A stretch of DNA of 24,659 nucleotides from Oribacterium sp. (GCA_017940955.1 JAGAXP010000101.1:1-24659); one strand, 5' to 3'. Counted from the first letter of the stretch, positions 1 to 6,546 are shown. Notes: generated by a model not told the origin, from the letters alone. A program made the numbers and translations.

Positions 1-2
1 CA

Positions 3-431
3 CAAAATGTCAAAGCGCCGGACGGAAAGAACGGATATGAGATGAAGCCAGGGGATGTCATGAGTATTAACGGTCATGTGTGGATAAGCCTCGGTACCTG
101 CGATGACGGTAGTGTGGTCATAGTCCACAGTACACCTGCTTACAGCAGAATAGGGCAGCCCGGAGGTGGCGTGGAGATCAGTGCGATCGGTACCACAAAA
201 GACTGCAAGGCATATATTCTGGCAGATCACTATATGTCAGAGTACTATCCCAAGTGGTATGAAAGGTATCCGGTAAAACTGGCTGAACCTGAAGTGTACT
301 TCACTTTTGAGGGCGAAAATGCCGGTCGTTTTACCTGGAATACTGAAAATACTACAGATGGAATTACGGATCCGGAAAGGGTAAGTGAGAAAAGCCCGGA
401 GGATGTTCTGAAAATGTTGTTTGCAGAATGA
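3..431 (+). CDS. C-terminal part of an NlpC/P60-like protein (5' end outside window)
   Basis: The reading frame is open from the first bases of the window, so only the last 143 codons are seen; the ATG at 42 is probably internal. The segment KPGDVMSINGHVWISLGTC looks like the 'GD...GHV.I.LG' core of NlpC/P60- or CHAP-like cysteine peptidase folds, where the His of GHV is catalytic. It is followed by HSTP and a Gly-rich GQPGGGVEIS stretch, then a conserved-looking tail (ADHYMSEYYPKW, then FTWNTENTTDGITDPE). I infer a secreted or surface hypothetical protein of this fold. The catalytic Cys and any signal peptide would lie upstream of the window. No clear terminator follows; a large palindrome starts about 45 bp downstream. 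The family call rests on a short motif and is moderate at best. Confidence 0.6.
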   Translation, partial: QNVKAPDGKNGYEMKPGDVMSINGHVWISLGTCDDGSVVIVHSTPAYSRIGQPGGGVEISAIGTTKDCKAYILADHYMSEYYPKWYERYPVKLAEPEVYFTFEGENAGRFTWNTENTTDGITDPERVSEKSPEDVLKMLFAE

Positions 432-476
432 GAAAAATATGCATAGTAGATATTTGAAGTACAGTGTTTTTGGTTA

Positions 477-660
477 TTCGTCGTTTTTAGTGGGTGGATT
501 CTATATTCGTATGGGGTTGACATAGAGCCTCTGGCGGAGTGATTTGCCAGCCTTGCAGCCGCCAATGCCCAAAATGCGGGCTTGGCTGGCTGCCAGACAG
601 GCTATCACACCGCCCTCTCCACATAAACCCACATACGAATTACCCACTAAAAGTGACGAA
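477..660. repeat. 184-bp imperfect palindromic element
   Basis: The two ends are near-perfect inverted arms: TTCGTCGTTTTTAGTGGGT at 477-495 against 642-660, with 17 of 19 positions complementary. Pairing resumes inward with ATTCGTATG (505-513) against 632-640, GGCGGAGTGAT (533-543) against 604-614 (10 of 11), and CCAGCC (547-552) against GGCTGG near 584. The whole unit could fold into one long interrupted hairpin. It carries no convincing gene. Nested arms with unpaired insertions resemble a MITE-like or structured intergenic repeat, but I see no clear target-site duplication and no second copy in this window. Confidence 0.6.
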
Positions 661-673
661 AGGCCAAATTGAT

Positions 674-781
674 AAATTCTTTAGGTTAGAATCGCAATAA
701 GATCAAACGAAAGGGCAGTTATTGTTATAATTCAAGCTGCTTTTTCGTTTGACCTTACAGCGATTCTAACCTAAAGAATTT
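674..781. repeat. 108-bp palindrome with perfect 22-bp arms upstream of the YdcF gene
   Basis: The 22-bp arm at 674-695 is exactly complementary to 760-781. After a 7-by-7 unpaired segment, a second stem of 16 pairs (703-718 with 737-752, including two G-T pairs) closes an 18-base loop. It begins 13 bp after the preceding palindrome and ends 3 bp before the AAGAGG ribosome site of the next gene, so it would sit in that gene's leader. There is no T-tract after it, which argues against a simple terminator. A mobile palindromic repeat or a leader RNA structure are both possible. Confidence 0.7.
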
Positions 782-796
782 GTAAGAGGCAAGCTC

Positions 797-1693
797 TTGA
801 TAAAGTCATCAAATAATAATATGGAACACATGATTAAATATATATTGATGCTCTGTGTTGTTTTTTCTCTTTCAAGGTGTTGGAGCAGGAACGATAAAAC
901 ATCTTACGATCCAAAGCTTATAGAAAATATTGTCGAAGAAATGGCAGTGGATTACGGTACCTACGGTGCGGAGGCAAATGACAGAATAAATAAACTGTCA
1001 AAAAAACTGGCCAAAGAAGACGAAGTAGCAGGAACAAGATGGAAGGAAATCATTGATATATGGAGTTCCGAGGAGCTTGGTCAGCCGCTCCATTACGATA
1101 TTCTGCCTGATGGTTTGCCTGATACAGACGAACTCTGCATTGTTGTTCTCGGTTTCCAGCTGAATCCTGACGGAACAATGAAAGAGGAACTTGTTGAACG
1201 CCTTACCGTTGCCCTGAATAGTGCCAAGAAATATCCGAATGCGTATATTGTCTGCACGGGAGGCAGAACAGCTTCCGAGAATAAATCCGCTTCAGAAGCG
1301 GGTGAAATGGCGAAGTGGCTGATTGAACAAGGAATCGAGAAAAAGCGTGTCATTGTGGAAGATAATTCCATCACTACCGCCCAGAATGCAATTTTCACCT
1401 ATGACATTCTGACATCGCTCTATCCGTCGGTAAATAAACTTGCAATCGTGTCGAGTGATTACCATATCGCAACAGGAGAACTGCTTTTTAAGGCTGAATC
1501 AATCCTCAGGGCTAATGCTCCGGGTAATGAAAAACTTGAGGTGATCTCTAACGCCGCATGGAAGGCACCTTCCGGATCGCTTTCTACCATGTTTCAGGCA
1601 GGAGCGCTCATAGAGCTGTTCGGGGACGTGGAAACTGCCTTTGATATCTATTATGAGAATTATGACATCCACGGGCTGCCTCCACTTCATTGA
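797..1693 (+). CDS. YdcF family (DUF218) protein, membrane-anchored
   Basis: This 298-residue protein has the DUF218/YdcF fold. The core VVLGFQLNPDG near residue 115, then CTGG, an acidic E-A-x-x-M segment, a VEDNS..T..NA element and IVSSDYH are the typical successive motifs. Relatives include SanA and YdcF of E. coli, which bind nucleotides or act on envelope precursors; the reaction here is unknown. A hydrophobic segment at residues 13-25 ending in Ser-Arg-Cys suggests an N-terminal anchor; it is a poor lipobox. I use the TTG at 797 because AAGAGG lies 7 bases upstream; ATGs at 821 and 830 are alternatives without such a site. The leader is occupied by a large palindrome. The truncated DUF898 gene follows 32 bp downstream on the same strand. 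Confidence 0.8.
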   Translation: MIKSSNNNMEHMIKYILMLCVVFSLSRCWSRNDKTSYDPKLIENIVEEMAVDYGTYGAEANDRINKLSKKLAKEDEVAGTRWKEIIDIWSSEELGQPLHYDILPDGLPDTDELCIVVLGFQLNPDGTMKEELVERLTVALNSAKKYPNAYIVCTGGRTASENKSASEAGEMAKWLIEQGIEKKRVIVEDNSITTAQNAIFTYDILTSLYPSVNKLAIVSSDYHIATGELLFKAESILRANAPGNEKLEVISNAAWKAPSGSLSTMFQAGALIELFGDVETAFDIYYENYDIHGLPPLH

Positions 1694-1725
1694 GTTAATT
1701 TTTGAAGAAAAGAAGGGATTGAATC

Positions 1726-1962
1726 ATGGGAAGATCATATTTTGATGGAGGACTCTTTCAGCTAATTGGATATAGACTTCTTGGAAGTATCATTACGGTA
1801 TGTACGTTCGGCATTTGTCTTCCATGGGCATATACAATGGTGTATGGATGGGAAGCAAAACATAGTGTCATCAATGGGGAAAGGCTTAATTTTGATGGCA
1901 GCGCCGTAGGTCTCTTCGGTAACTGGATCAAATGGTTCTTACTTACGATAATCATCAGTTAA
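1726..1962 (+). pseudogene. DUF898-like membrane protein, 3' truncated
   Basis: The start is sound: ATG at 1726 with AAGGG 8 bases upstream. The protein opens SYFDGGLFQLIGYRLLGS and continues through CLPWAYTMVYGWEAKHSVI to FGNWIKWFLLTII, the pattern of small DUF898 (YjgN-like) membrane proteins with two or more helices. Family members continue past LLTII into another hydrophobic stretch and a conserved C-terminus; here it stops three residues later. The bases beyond about 1950 belong, on the opposite strand, to a different truncated gene. I read this as a deletion joining the interiors of two convergent genes, leaving both without 3' ends. Whether the 78-residue product is made is unknown. 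Confidence 0.7.
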
Positions 1963-2079
1963 AGGAAGCATTACAGGTAAGCCACCACATTTTTCTATCA
2001 CTTTCATATAGCCCGATAACATCCAGTAACTGTCTTTATCGTCATCATATAGCGGTATCAATCCTATAATTGGTCTCAT
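1939..2079 (-). pseudogene. Peptidase C26 / PuuD-like glutamine amidotransferase, N-terminal fragment
   Basis: Reading the minus strand from ATG at 2079 gives MRPIIGLIPLYDDDKD, then SYWMLSGYMKVIEKCGG and LPVMLPLTDD, then stop. This is the N-terminal signature of class I glutamine-amidotransferase-like C26 hydrolases (gamma-glutamyl-GABA hydrolase, PuuD), normally about 240 residues with a catalytic Cys near residue 100. Only 46 residues remain and the catalytic Cys and His are gone. GGAG at 2086-2089 sits 6 bases before the ATG; an upstream in-frame ATG at 2091 lacks a site. The break lies at about 1945-1955, exactly where the opposing DUF898 gene is also interrupted. Confidence 0.7.
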
Positions 2080-2097
2080 ATTCTTCTCCATAAATAA

Positions 2098-2129
2098 AAG
2101 GGCATCTGACTATACTGACAGACACCCTT
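2098..2129 (-). terminator. Hairpin terminator, minus strand
   Basis: On the minus strand the RNA folds as an 11-pair stem (2119-2129 with 2098-2108, two G-U pairs) around a 10-base loop, followed by UUUUAUUUA. The G-U pairs become mismatches on the plus strand, so the terminator works only leftward. It separates the residual coding end at 2166-2276 from the C26 fragment. Confidence 0.55.
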
Positions 2130-2165
2130 GCCTTTGATGATTTATATGATAAGGCTATTGGCTAT

Positions 2166-2276
2166 TTAAAACAACCCTGCTTTAGTTATTTTTTCTGGGT
2201 TTTGAGAAACAGTCTCAATCAATCTGATCATATCTTTTATCTTCAATTTGGTTATATATAGATATTCAGTTGAATA
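2166..2276 (-). pseudogene. Possible C-terminal remnant of an unidentified gene
   Basis: The minus strand is open for 36 codons ending LIETVSQNPEKITKAGLF and a TAA stop, followed 37 bases later by a leftward terminator. The composition and the terminator suggest the true 3' end of a protein gene whose 5' part is lost; the frame is closed upstream by a stop and overlaps the leader of yggS. I do not recognise the family. It may equally be chance, as the stretch is short. Confidence 0.3.
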
Positions 2277-2316
2277 TTACACTAGATCACAAATGGTCGT
2301 GAAGGAGAGATTAATA

Positions 2317-3054
2317 ATGAGTGATGGTATATCTATAGAATCAAATCTTAGGTTTGTAGAAGATAGGATAAAAGCTGCATGTGAAAGAGCAGGACGGAAT
2401 CCTTCAGAAGTGACTCTTGTTGCAGTAAGTAAGACAAAGCCCTTTTCAGATATCCTTGAAGCAAGGAAAGCCGGTGCCAAAGAGTTCGGTGAAAACTATG
2501 TCCAGGAGATGATGGAGAAAATAGAAGAGACTTCGAATATAGCAGATATGGCCAATGTAAAATGGCATATGATAGGACACCTTCAGAAGAATAAGGTTAA
2601 GTACCTTATCGGGAATACAGCTCTTATCCATTCCGTTGATTCCATAGCCCTTGCTGAACAGATTGAGAAAGAAGCAGCAAAGAAGGATGTGGTGATGCGT
2701 GTACTTCTCGAAGTAAACGTTGCAGAAGAAGAGAGTAAGTGGGGTTTCAATACAGAGTCAGTGAAGGATGCCTGTAAAGAGATACTAGCATTTTCCCATG
2801 TGAAGGTTCTCGGACTCATGACCTCGGCACCTTATACAGAGGATCCGGAGACCAATAGACTGTTCTTTAGAAAGCTTAATACCCTTGCGCATGAGCTTTA
2901 TGAAGAACAGCTTATCGCAGGTCAAGACAATGACTTCAGGCTCCCGGTTCTTTCTATGGGCATGACCGGTGACTATGAAGTAGCGGTAGAAGAGGGAGCC
3001 ACAATGGTGAGAGTCGGTACCGCAATATTCGGTAATAGAAACTATAATATGTAG
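2317..3054 (+). CDS. yggS: YggS family PLP homeostasis protein
   Basis: This 245-residue protein is a complete YggS/PROSC-type pyridoxal-phosphate-binding protein (fold-type III, single barrel domain). The PLP lysine is Lys39 in VAVSKTK. Other family blocks are FGENYVQE, WHMIGHLQKNK, HSVDS, LLEVNVAEEESKWGF, LGLMTSAP, LSMGMTGDY and VRVGTAIFG. These proteins have no known catalytic activity and buffer PLP and amino-acid pools in the cytoplasm. I use the ATG at 2317 because AAGGAG at 2302-2307 lies 9 bases upstream; the frame extends back to a TTG at 2248 but those residues are not family-like. It is a monocistronic unit closed by a strong bidirectional terminator. In many Firmicutes yggS precedes sepF and division genes, which are absent here. 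Confidence 0.95.
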   Translation: MSDGISIESNLRFVEDRIKAACERAGRNPSEVTLVAVSKTKPFSDILEARKAGAKEFGENYVQEMMEKIEETSNIADMANVKWHMIGHLQKNKVKYLIGNTALIHSVDSIALAEQIEKEAAKKDVVMRVLLEVNVAEEESKWGFNTESVKDACKEILAFSHVKVLGLMTSAPYTEDPETNRLFFRKLNTLAHELYEEQLIAGQDNDFRLPVLSMGMTGDYEVAVEEGATMVRVGTAIFGNRNYNM

Positions 3055-3079
3055 TGACCTTAAATAATTTAGAAAAAAT

Positions 3080-3118
3080 GGCCTGTGAAGTATAGCGATC
3101 TTCACAGGCCTTTTTTTT
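3080..3118. terminator. Strong bidirectional terminator between yggS and the coiled-coil gene
   Basis: A perfect 11-bp stem (GGCCTGTGAAG at 3080-3090 with 3100-3110) and a 9-base loop are followed by eight T on the plus strand and preceded by six A, which give a U-tract on the minus strand. It serves both convergent genes. Confidence 0.92.
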
Positions 3119-3712
3119 CTATTCTGATCCGGTTCCTCCGGCATCCGAAGCTACAGCATCAGCTTCTACTATTTCCGGTGCACCGTCAGGCGCTTCGGTT
3201 TCGCCTATATCCGGCTGATCTTCCGGCTTTTCATCTTCGTCTTCCCAAAGAGATTTATGCTTCTTATTGGTTTTCTTCGACATCATCCGCATTTGCTCTG
3301 CCATTGTGTAAAGTTCAGGGAACTTTTCAATCAGTTTCTTTAGATCTTTTGCAGGTACACGATCACCCTTACCATACCGAATTGCTACCTGCATGCATTT
3401 GCTCATTTCTTCACTTTCTTTGGCGTAAGCGTCTGCTTCATTTTTGGCAGCCCGTATATTTTGGAGGGATGCCTGTAATTCCGTGACCATGGCCGTATAA
3501 TCACAGTATTCCTTATGTTTTTTCGAAAGTGCCTGGTAGCTAAGCTCCAGCCTGTCATAATCTTCCTTTAATATGTCAGCTTTTTCCGGCTCTTCTTCCA
3601 TTACCTTTGCCAATGATTTCTTCTCATGACGAACTTCGCTCATTCTCATCGTATATTTTCTGATCTGTTTCCCATAAGTAGTGAGGGCATCATTGATTGT
3701 GAGTTTTGGCAT
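3119..3712 (-). CDS. Hypothetical coiled-coil protein with acidic tail
   Basis: I do not recognise a named family for this 197-residue protein. Residues 1-110 are highly charged and heptad-like (LKEDYDRLELSYQALSKKHK, then a Lys/Glu/Ala-rich run), suggesting a long coiled coil. A short segment near 118-150 includes PAKDLKKLIEKFPELY and MRMMSKKTNKKHKSLW. The last 40 residues are almost wholly acidic and small (Asp, Glu, Pro, Ala, Gly) and probably disordered. It has no signal peptide, membrane segment or Cys-rich motif. AGGAGG sits 6 bases before the ATG at 3712, so it is probably well translated. It stands alone and ends inside the T-tract of the shared terminator. A structural or phage/element-derived role is possible but unsupported. 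Confidence 0.7.
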   Translation of the reverse strand: MPKLTINDALTTYGKQIRKYTMRMSEVRHEKKSLAKVMEEEPEKADILKEDYDRLELSYQALSKKHKEYCDYTAMVTELQASLQNIRAAKNEADAYAKESEEMSKCMQVAIRYGKGDRVPAKDLKKLIEKFPELYTMAEQMRMMSKKTNKKHKSLWEDEDEKPEDQPDIGETEAPDGAPEIVEADAVASDAGGTGSE

Positions 3713-3763
3713 GATAAACCTCCTGAGATCATGTTCAAATACATTAAATACTTCCTATTGGGC

Positions 3764-4090
3764 TTATCGGCAGATCCAGATCAGTTTAATAGATGAATTA
3801 TTGACAAAGTTATAATTTAAAAAAGTACATGGATTTCCATGTACTTTTATCTTGCCCTCATATTTGAGTATCTGAGGATGAATCTTTTTTACAACATCGG
3901 GACGGACGGGAATCATATTGTTGAAATCCAAAACACCAATAAGCTTTCCTTCTGAATCAAGAATACGATGAAAATCGAGATCATTTTTCATAGATTCGTG
4001 TTTTGATTTTGGGGAACTTAAAGGAACACAGTATTGGCGCTCATTAAGCATGACTATCAAACCTACGAATGGACGATTATCTTTACCTGC
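3764..4090 (-). pseudogene. ToxN/AbiQ type III toxin remnant, both ends lost
   Basis: On the minus strand NRPFVGLIVMLNE, VPLSSPKSKHESMKNDLDF and GVLDFNNMIPV reproduce the central blocks of ToxN/AbiQ endoribonucleases (the toxins of type III toxin-antitoxin systems, about 170 residues). The usual first 30 or so residues are missing; the frame upstream of about 4090 reads into unrelated, GC-richer DNA. After VRPDVVKKI the family sequence is lost and the frame runs through a terminator hairpin at 3821-3848, ending at 3764. There is no tandem-repeat ToxI antitoxin array upstream. It is therefore an inactive relic of a defence/addiction locus. Confidence 0.75.
3821..3848 (-). terminator. Hairpin terminator, minus strand
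   Basis: A perfect 12-bp stem (3821-3832 with 3837-3848) around a 4-base loop is followed, reading leftward, by a U-run. It lies inside the frame of the ToxN remnant, so it must have belonged to another transcription unit before the toxin gene was broken. Confidence 0.75.
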
Positions 4091-4200
4091 TTGTGGTGAA
4101 ACAGAGAATACTCTGTCATCGCCCTGATTATGGCTTCTAGGGAACGGCGCGGGGTCACGCGTGCAAAATCGCGAAATTGAAAGTGAAAATCCATATGGTA

Positions 4201-4221
4201 TAGTAACTAAATTGGTTACTA
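4201..4221. promoter_or_regulatory. 21-bp palindrome, putative Xre operator
   Basis: TAGTAAC at 4201-4207 and GTTACTA at 4215-4221 are exact inverted copies; two of the three inner pairs also match, making an almost symmetric 21-bp site. It lies 35 bp upstream of the -35 box of the xre promoter. A dimeric helix-turn-helix regulator would bind such a site; self-regulation by the adjacent Xre protein is an inference. Confidence 0.5.
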
Positions 4222-4255
4222 AAATAGAAGTAAAAATAATTAGGTAAAGTAAATA

Positions 4256-4285
4256 TTGACCGTTGTGGGTTCCCGTTTGTATAAT
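4256..4285 (+). promoter_or_regulatory. Sigma-A promoter of the xre-immA-PIN operon
   Basis: TTGACC at 4256-4261 and a perfect TATAAT at 4280-4285 are separated by 18 bases, 45 bp ahead of the xre start codon. The near-consensus -10 predicts high basal activity, to be held down by a repressor. Confidence 0.75.
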
Positions 4286-4330
4286 ACAAGTGAGAATGAG
4301 GGATCCTTATTAAAGAAGGAGGCAAGAACA

Positions 4331-4708
4331 ATGGTTGATATGAATGTAATGATTGCAAATAATATACTCGCACTGCTAAGGAGCCAAAACAGAAAACAGA
4401 TCGATCTTGCAGATGCGCTTAAGACTAATAAGCAGACGGTAAACAAGATGCTTAATGGTACACGCATGATTAATGCCGTTGAGCTTAAAGCTATTGCAGA
4501 CTACCTGGGTGTAAGGATGGAGGAGCTTACTAAAATATCTAAAGCACACTCCGACACTAATGTTGTTCATGCGTTTATGGGAAAGGTTCAGTCTGAACAA
4601 GCGAAGCAGGCACTGCAAATCGCTGATGAGCTTTCAGATATGATCCTGTTTCACAAAAGAGTCCGTGAAAATGGCAATGCCATGATGGTTGACTGGGAGG
4701 ATGATTAA
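4331..4708 (+). CDS. Xre-family helix-turn-helix regulator
   Basis: This 125-residue DNA-binding protein has a Cro/C1-type HTH at about residues 7-62 (QIDLADALKTNKQTVNKMLNG, then ELKAIADYLGV), and a 60-residue helical, charged C-terminal part that could contact a partner. The ATG at 4331 is chosen because AAGGAGG at 4316-4322 is 8 bases upstream; the in-frame TTG at 4256 is the promoter's -35 box. Its stop codon overlaps the ATG of the ImmA/IrrE gene (TAATG), implying translational coupling. Such Xre/ImmA pairs control mobile elements (as in ICEBs1 ImmR/ImmA) or stress switches: the peptidase cleaves the repressor. I infer that it represses its own operon through the upstream palindrome. It could instead be the antitoxin for the PIN-like protein two genes on. 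Confidence 0.88.
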   Translation: MVDMNVMIANNILALLRSQNRKQIDLADALKTNKQTVNKMLNGTRMINAVELKAIADYLGVRMEELTKISKAHSDTNVVHAFMGKVQSEQAKQALQIADELSDMILFHKRVRENGNAMMVDWEDD

Positions 4709-5529
4709 TGGGAAATGTTTTTGAAGAAAGCTTATTCAGTAAGCAACCAAAGCAATTCGAGAAAATAGATTCTCTGGCTAAAGCTTTTGCGGCAAACTAT
4801 TGTGGGAGCTCAATTATTCGTGATTCTATCTTCGGAATGGTATCGAATTATGCAAGAAAACGGGAATTGTCTTTAGAGATACTCAGGTATCCGTTCAAGG
4901 ATGATGAACTTTGGGCGTTTACGTTTGTAAAAAAAGACACCCTGTTTCTTTGCGTTAATTCTGAACTTGCCATATGCAAACAGATTTTTGCAATAGCACA
5001 TGAGTTGTATCATATTCACTGCTATGCAGAAGATATTGATCCTGATACGATTGCATGCGGATCATTATTGGATTCTAAAACCGTCGATGACCTGGCTGTG
5101 TCAAAGGAAGATCTTGAGGCAAATGCATTTGCAGGATTATTATTGATGCCTGATAATATGCTGGATGAGCAGCTTAAGCTATATGGCATAGTGGGAGAAA
5201 AGATTTCTGTAGATGATGTTTTGACTTTGATGGATTTGTTTGCACTTCCATATAAAGCCGTTGTATTACGCCTTGCGGAAAATCACAATATCACGCCTGC
5301 TAAAACGAAGGAGCTGCTCATGGTTGATGCTGCTTTTGTGTCTGAACGGATAATGCTTACCGGAAAGGCCCTGGGATGGCAGCAGGACAGCAGAGGGCTT
5401 TCATATTTTGGCAGTTTGCTTGATAACATGGAGCACAACAGTGAAAATGATCTGCTTACTGATAGCCGGGAGGAGTCAGATAAACAGTACTTGGAGAGAA
5501 TCAGAAAGGACTTTCGTAAGGAAAGTTAA
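4708..5529 (+). CDS. ImmA/IrrE-family zinc metallopeptidase
   Basis: This 273-residue protein has the gluzincin motif HELYH (HExxH) in the segment FAIAHELYHIHCYAED, with a downstream EANAFAGLLLMP helix whose Glu should be the third zinc ligand, as in ImmA, IrrE and the COG2856 family. The preceding VKKDTLFLCVNSEL strand is also typical. After residue 160 there is a helical region and a charged tail without a known domain. The family cleaves helix-turn-helix repressors in the cytoplasm; the coupled upstream Xre protein is the obvious substrate by analogy. All catalytic residues are present, so it looks active. Translation starts inside the xre stop codon and it is followed by a strong hairpin before the PIN-like gene. 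Confidence 0.9.
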   Translation: MGNVFEESLFSKQPKQFEKIDSLAKAFAANYCGSSIIRDSIFGMVSNYARKRELSLEILRYPFKDDELWAFTFVKKDTLFLCVNSELAICKQIFAIAHELYHIHCYAEDIDPDTIACGSLLDSKTVDDLAVSKEDLEANAFAGLLLMPDNMLDEQLKLYGIVGEKISVDDVLTLMDLFALPYKAVVLRLAENHNITPAKTKELLMVDAAFVSERIMLTGKALGWQQDSRGLSYFGSLLDNMEHNSENDLLTDSREESDKQYLERIRKDFRKES

Positions 5530-5530
5530 G

Positions 5531-5569
5531 GGCGCAAAACCAATGTCCGGTGGACGTTGGTTTTGCGCC
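5531..5569 (+). ncRNA. Strong 18-bp intercistronic hairpin without U-tract
   Basis: GGCGCAAAACCAA at 5531-5543 pairs perfectly with 5557-5569, and a T-G pair plus GTCC/GGAC extend it to 18 pairs around a 3-base loop. It starts 1 base after the ImmA stop codon and ends 11 bases before the AAAGGAG site of the PIN-like gene. It is not followed by T residues, so it is not a usual intrinsic terminator. It may be a processing or stability element that sets the ratio of the two proteins, or a recognition site for the PIN-like nuclease itself. The stem is seen; the role is inference. Confidence 0.7.
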
Positions 5570-5594
5570 GACCGGAGTGGAAAGGAGACAGTGT

Positions 5595-6407
5595 ATGACA
5601 AAGGAAAAATATGCTCTTCTAGATACTGATTTCATTTCCAAGACCCATCTGATCCGAAAGGATGATCAGAATAAAATGATCGATCGGGTAATGGAACTGC
5701 CTGAATATCGGTTTTATTGCCACGAACAGATAAGGACAGAACTGGCCAGGCATGATATCGGTGATTCTTCCGAGTGGTTAGAAACGAAGATTTCTGATGG
5801 GTCTGTTCATTGTATATCTGATGAGGAAATCATTGATGAACTGCATGCCATTTATTCAGATTCTGCCGAGGCGATGTATGCAAACATGCTTAGAAATGGA
5901 TGCGAAGCATATGAAAGTGGTTATTTTGAAAAGAACTTTACACGGCTGTGGGTATTAGATTATCAGTCGATATTGAAAGATGCTTTCCTTCAGGAACTAA
6001 AAGCAGATTGTGATGAAATTGGTGAAGGGAATAACCTTGGAGAACTCAAGAGCTATGTACTTCTTCAAACAATGAGTACAAAACTTGGAGAGCAAGTCTA
6101 TGTTTTTTGTTCTGACGATAAAAATGCCAGAAGTGGAATAGTAAGTCTTGGTGGGGCAAGATGTATCAGCGTACTGTCAGCGTTTATGCGACTTCAAAAC
6201 GAAGGAGTTCTATTGAAAGAGGACGCTGATCCATACCTTCATGCATACCTTAGTGAATGCAAGAAGCATAATCAGACCACCTTCAGAGTCCATGATACAT
6301 CAAAACAGATGCGCATGTGCAGGGTTCCGTGCGAACAGGTAATTGAGGAAATGTATGGTGGTAAGTTGGAGGTATTGCAGAACGGAAATCTGAGATATAA
6401 GCAGTAA
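5595..6407 (+). CDS. PIN-like domain protein, third gene of the xre-immA module
   Basis: This 270-residue protein shows the sparse acidic pattern of PIN-like nucleases: Asp pair in ALLDTDFISK near residue 11, Glu in EQIRTELARHD near 47, and adjacent Asp residues in VFCSDDKNARSG near 176. The spacing is looser and the protein longer than VapC toxins (about 130), and about 80 C-terminal residues beyond the last acidic site are unassigned. If a PIN domain, it would be a Mg-dependent RNase. The ATG at 5595 follows AAAGGAG by 8 bases; frames extending back to 5550 lie inside the hairpin. Predicted toxin-antitoxin loci combining Xre, COG2856 peptidase and PIN-like proteins have been noted by comparative genomics, which supports a toxin role. 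It could instead be an effector under peptidase control. A terminator follows at 6428. Confidence 0.65.
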   Translation: MTKEKYALLDTDFISKTHLIRKDDQNKMIDRVMELPEYRFYCHEQIRTELARHDIGDSSEWLETKISDGSVHCISDEEIIDELHAIYSDSAEAMYANMLRNGCEAYESGYFEKNFTRLWVLDYQSILKDAFLQELKADCDEIGEGNNLGELKSYVLLQTMSTKLGEQVYVFCSDDKNARSGIVSLGGARCISVLSAFMRLQNEGVLLKEDADPYLHAYLSECKKHNQTTFRVHDTSKQMRMCRVPCEQVIEEMYGGKLEVLQNGNLRYKQ

Positions 6408-6427
6408 ATAGTGTAGACGAGAAGATT

Positions 6428-6457
6428 AAAGGATCATGTGAAGAGCATGGTCCTTTT
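6428..6457 (+). terminator. Terminator of the xre-immA-PIN operon
   Basis: AAAGGATCATG at 6428-6438 pairs with 6446-6456 (one T-G pair) around a 7-base loop, followed by TCTTA. It closes the module 20 bp after the last stop codon; the U-tract is short. Confidence 0.7.
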
Positions 6458-6468
6458 CTTATACCTAA

Positions 6469-6546
6469 AAATATAAGGAAGGCGGTGAATGGATCGGAGA
6501 TAAGGAATATGGCGTGGTTCACCGGATCGCAACAGATGGTCCTTAG
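6469..6546 (+). pseudogene. Possible short gene fragment, family unknown
   Basis: One frame reads KYKEGGEWIGDKEYGVVHRI before a stop, with protein-like composition but no start codon; the neighbouring frame continues QQMVLRKNNVVHE. It looks like a decayed coding end, perhaps with a frameshift near 6540. I cannot name the family. Confidence 0.25.

Noticed and set aside
477..781. CRISPR array or tandem repeats
   Set aside because: The repeats here are inverted, single and of different sequence; no regularly spaced direct repeats exist anywhere in the window.
2248..2316. Longer YggS starting at TTG 2248
   Set aside because: The extra 23 residues are not family-like and AAGGAG lies at the right distance from ATG 2317.
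3085..3486. Plus-strand open frame opposite the coiled-coil gene
   Set aside because: It starts in the terminator, has no ribosome site, and is antisense to a gene with a good start; its His/Leu/Phe-rich composition is typical of a shadow frame.
4256..4330. Longer Xre protein starting at TTG 4256
   Set aside because: That TTG is the -35 box of a promoter whose -10 is TATAAT at 4280; AAGGAGG supports ATG 4331.
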